In this document: positions 7,056 to 8,980 of the stretch, one piece after another | Layout: each line of letters opens with the position of its first letter | How positions within the stretch are numbered: position 1 is the stretch's first letter | From: Actinomycetes bacterium | GTDB lineage: Bacteria; Actinomycetota; Acidimicrobiia; Acidimicrobiales; Microtrichaceae | Assembly: GCA_023423215.1 (NCBI GenBank) | Contig: JAFAFZ010000138.1 | Span: 1-8,980, forward strand | Direction of reading: 5' to 3' | DNA: 8,980 nt | Translations under genes and position numbers: made by a program | The notes under the pieces: generated by a model | Databases searched by the model: none | What the model was told of the DNA's origin: nothing | The model's input: only the letters and a program-made list of their open reading frames with translations

Positions 7056-7075
7056 GGGCCCCCACACGGTCCCCT

Positions 7076-7089
7076 GCCGGGCGCCCGGC
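7076..7089. repeat. Perfect 14-bp GC palindrome before A2
   Basis: GCCGGGCGCCCGGC is a perfect palindrome 20 bp after the stop of ATPase F and just upstream of the A2 -10 box. In RNA it could fold as a GC stem with a GCGC loop, extended outward by C-G, C-G and one G-U pair (7073-7092), and so help end the upstream transcript. In DNA it sits where a -35 box would be and could be an operator. No U-tract follows. Confidence 0.45.
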
Positions 7090-7099
7090 GGGTGCTGGG

Positions 7100-7105
7100 T
7101 AGGAT
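7100..7105 (+). promoter_or_regulatory. Possible -10 box of a separate A2 promoter
   Basis: TAGGAT is a good actinobacterial -10 hexamer, 59 bp before the A2 start codon, with a predicted transcript start near 7112. No recognisable -35 box lies at 16-18 bp, where the GC palindrome sits instead. If this is a promoter it may need an activator or another sigma factor. Confidence 0.45.
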
Positions 7106-7114
7106 GCGCGATCT

Positions 7115-7141
7115 CGATCGGCCCTCCCCCCGAGCCGATCG
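7115..7141 (+). promoter_or_regulatory. Hairpin at the 5' end of the A2 leader
   Basis: A perfect 8-bp stem (CGATCGGC 7115-7122 with GCCGATCG 7134-7141) closes an 11-nt C-rich loop. It would begin about 4 nt from the predicted 5' end of the A2 message and ends 11 nt before its ribosome site. It could protect the message from 5' decay, or act as a DNA operator just downstream of the promoter. Confidence 0.45.
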
Positions 7142-7152
7142 GTCGCACCACT

Positions 7153-7157
7153 GGAGG
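7153..7157 (+). promoter_or_regulatory. Ribosome binding site fixing the A2 start
   Basis: GGAGG ends 6 nt before GTG 7164. It selects that codon over in-frame starts farther upstream, the first of which (7092) precedes the predicted transcript start. Confidence 0.75.
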
Positions 7158-7163
7158 TCCGTC

Positions 7164-8849
7164 GTGCTCCGTCCCCACCCGTCCGCATCCAGCTCGCTCC
7201 GCCGTCGGCACCGTGCCCTCGGCGCCGCGGCCGTCGCCGCGTCGCTCGTGCTGGCGGCGTGCGGGGGCAGCGGTGGCGAGAGCGGCAGCGGAGGCGGAGG
7301 CGGTGGTGACGACACCGACGCGGGCACCCCGACTCCCGGCGGCAAGGTCGTCTACGCGCTCGAGGCCGAGACGACCAGCGGCTGGTGCCTGCCCGAGGGC
7401 AGCCTGGCGATCAGCGGCATCCAGGTTGCACGAGCCGTGTACGACACGCTCACCGTGCCGGACGAGAACGCCGACTACCAGCCCTACCTGGCCGAGACGC
7501 TCGAGCCGAACGAGGCCTACACGGTCTGGACGATGAAGCTGCGCGACGGCGTCACCTTCCACGACGGCACCGCACTGGACGCCACCTTCGTCAAGAACAA
7601 CCTGGACGCCTACCGGGGCAAGTACGAGGGCCGCAACGCCCTGCTCCTGGCGTTCGTGTTCCAGAACATCAGCGATGTCGCCGTGGTCGACCCGATGACG
7701 GTGCAGATCACGACGGCGACCCCGTGGCCGGCGCTGCCTGCCGCCCTGTTCGGGTCCGGTCGCGTCGGGATCATGGCCCAGGCACAGCTGGACGACCCGG
7801 ACCACTGCGACACGAACCTGATCGGCACCGGTCCCTTCGTGATGGACGAGTGGATCGTCGACCAGTCGTTCACGGCGACGAAGAACCCCGACTACTGGGC
7901 GACCGACGCCGACGGGAACGCGCTCCCCTACCTGGACGAGATCGAGTTCCGCCCGATCGCGGACGGCAACACCCGCGTGAACGGCCTGCTCTCGGAAGAG
8001 ATCGACATCACCCACGTCGGCCAGGCGACCGACATCGAGACGCTGCGCGACGAGGTCGACAGCGCGGACCTGAACGTCATCGAGTCCGCCGAGTACGGCG
8101 AGGTGGGCTACCAGATGATGAACACCTCGATCGCACCGTTCGACAACAAGATCGCCCGTCAGGCCGTCGTCGCCGCGGTCGACATGGACGCCTACAACCA
8201 GACCCAGAACCTGGGCATCCTGACCAACGCCAACGGTCCGTTCGCCCCCGGTGAGATCGGCTACGAGGAGGACACCGGCTGGCCCGGCTACGACCCGGAG
8301 CTCGCGAAGGACCTGGTCGCGCAGTACGAGTCCGAGACCGGCCAGCCGTTCGAGTTCACCCTGCTGTCGACCCCGGACCCCGGCACGCTGAAGGCGGTCC
8401 AGATCTTCCAGCAGATGTTCATCAAGGCGGGCATGGACGTGCAGCTGCGCCAGGTCGAGCAGGCGACGCTGATCGACGAGGCGATCGCCGGCAACTTCCA
8501 GATGCTCGACTGGCGCAACCACCCCGGCGGCGACCCCGACGGCCAGTACGACTGGTGGAAGAGCGGCTCGGTCGTGAACTTCTCGAAGATCGACGATCCC
8601 GAGATCGACCGCCTCCTCGACGAGGGCCGCGCCACCGCGGACCGCGCCCAGCGCCAGGAGATCTACGGCCAGATCAGCGAGCGCTTCGCCAGCGAGCAGT
8701 ACAACCTCTGGATGCAGTGGACGCTCTGGACGATCGGCAGCCAGGGCGACGTGCACGGCGTCTTCGGTCCGGCGCTTCCCGACGGCTCGGCGCCGTTCGA
8801 GGGCCTGGCGACCGGTCACTCGGTGGCCGGGCTCTGGGTCCAGCAGTGA
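7164..8849 (+). CDS. ABC importer substrate-binding lipoprotein A2 (SBP family 5), paralogue of A1
   Basis: Second extracytoplasmic binding protein of the peptide/nickel family, 561 aa. Start GTG 7164 gives a lipoprotein signal: basic residues 13-17, hydrophobic core 18-32 and lipobox LAAC with Cys33, then a Gly-rich linker (34-60). From about residue 54 it aligns with A1 nearly without gaps and, by eye, more than half of the residues are identical; shared blocks include VVDPMTVQITT, LPYLDEIEFRP, NANGPFAPG, FTLLSTPD and DPEIDRLLDEGRATAD. The core motifs match: GVTFHDGT (129-136), NPDYW (241-245), PFDNK (325-329), GGDPD (455-459), and Cys75/Cys215 equal Cys73/Cys213 of A1. The two differ most in the signal and linker, in 265-320 and in 405-450, where ligand preference may differ. 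No permease follows in the window, so it most likely feeds the B/C/D/F transporter. It appears to have its own promoter. Confidence 0.92.
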   Translation: MLRPHPSASSSLRRRHRALGAAAVAASLVLAACGGSGGESGSGGGGGGDDTDAGTPTPGGKVVYALEAETTSGWCLPEGSLAISGIQVARAVYDTLTVPDENADYQPYLAETLEPNEAYTVWTMKLRDGVTFHDGTALDATFVKNNLDAYRGKYEGRNALLLAFVFQNISDVAVVDPMTVQITTATPWPALPAALFGSGRVGIMAQAQLDDPDHCDTNLIGTGPFVMDEWIVDQSFTATKNPDYWATDADGNALPYLDEIEFRPIADGNTRVNGLLSEEIDITHVGQATDIETLRDEVDSADLNVIESAEYGEVGYQMMNTSIAPFDNKIARQAVVAAVDMDAYNQTQNLGILTNANGPFAPGEIGYEEDTGWPGYDPELAKDLVAQYESETGQPFEFTLLSTPDPGTLKAVQIFQQMFIKAGMDVQLRQVEQATLIDEAIAGNFQMLDWRNHPGGDPDGQYDWWKSGSVVNFSKIDDPEIDRLLDEGRATADRAQRQEIYGQISERFASEQYNLWMQWTLWTIGSQGDVHGVFGPALPDGSAPFEGLATGHSVAGLWVQQ

Positions 8850-8882
8850 CGCCCACCGTCGCCGGGTCCTGCTGATCCACCT

Positions 8883-8980
8883 GTGGAGCTCGATCTCGCC
8901 TCGATCACCGAGGCCATCGCCGCACCCCACCCGGCCCCCGCCGGCCCGGTCGCGGGGGGCGTGCGGCGGGGCTGGGCGCC
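8883..8980 (+). CDS. Possible start of a downstream gene, 3'-partial
   Basis: From GTG 8883 the frame stays open to the right edge (32 codons). The first residues, VELDLASITEAIA followed by a Pro/Ala/Gly stretch and VRRGWA, vaguely recall N-termini of AMP-binding acyl-CoA ligases, but the fit is weak and no catalytic motif is in range. There is no convincing ribosome site. The same stretch holds an imperfect GC inverted repeat (8934-8941 with 8952-8960) that could instead be the terminator of A2. The translated start and the function are both uncertain. Confidence 0.3.
   Translation, partial: MELDLASITEAIAAPHPAPAGPVAGGVRRGWA

Noticed and set aside
7092..7163. Extended N-terminus of A2 from GTG 7092
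   Set aside because: It would start upstream of the predicted promoter start and put 24 residues before the signal peptide; GGAGG before GTG 7164 is clearly better.
5748..8930. A 1060-codon open frame on the minus strand opposite ATPase F and A2
   Set aside because: It is antisense to two well-recognised genes, its translation is an Arg/His/Val/Asp-rich low-complexity shadow typical of GC-rich DNA, and it has no recognisable domain.

Overview
The window is about 9 kb of very GC-rich DNA. Codons end almost always in G or C, several genes start with GTG, Shine-Dalgarno sites are purine-rich, and the promoter hexamers are TTGACA/TAGAGT and TAGGAT. This points to a high-GC actinobacterium. The long Gly/Ser/Asp-rich linkers after the lipobox of the binding proteins would suit an Acidimicrobiia-like lineage, but that placement is an impression and not a proof. 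All recognisable genes lie on the + strand.

Layout. (1) At the left edge is the 3' part of a lytic-transglycosylase-like cell-wall gene, with a coiled coil followed by an SLT-type catalytic domain; its true start probably lies outside the window. (2) A 238-bp gap carries a strong sigma-70/SigA-type promoter, a near-perfect CRP-type palindrome just downstream of the -10 box, and a second short palindrome. (3) A complete peptide-type (Dpp/Opp/Nik family) ABC importer follows: lipoprotein binding protein A1, permeases B and C, and ATPases D and F. B/C overlap by 17 nt, C/D overlap by 4 nt, and D/F are separated by 1 nt. A1 is separated from B by a 196-bp gap holding a perfect 14-bp stem-loop and three further stem-loops of 7 bp with 5-nt loops. 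(4) A second binding-protein gene, A2, clearly a paralogue of A1, follows 108 bp after F. It appears to have its own -10 box, a GC palindrome at the -35 position and a hairpin at the very start of its predicted mRNA. (5) The last ~100 bases may hold the first codons of another gene.

How it works together (inference from family). A1 and A2 are lipid-anchored outside the membrane and would both deliver ligands, probably peptides, to one B/C channel driven by the D/F ATPase pair. The intergenic hairpins would allow A1 message to be made or kept in excess over the membrane components. The CRP-like site would tie A1, and perhaps the operon, to cAMP or carbon status, while A2 could be tuned separately. 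I saw no mobile element, CRISPR array, tRNA, rRNA or known riboswitch. The region is mostly a conventional transporter operon; its less ordinary points are the paired binding proteins and the structured control regions, and I do not see strong evidence for an unknown type of system.
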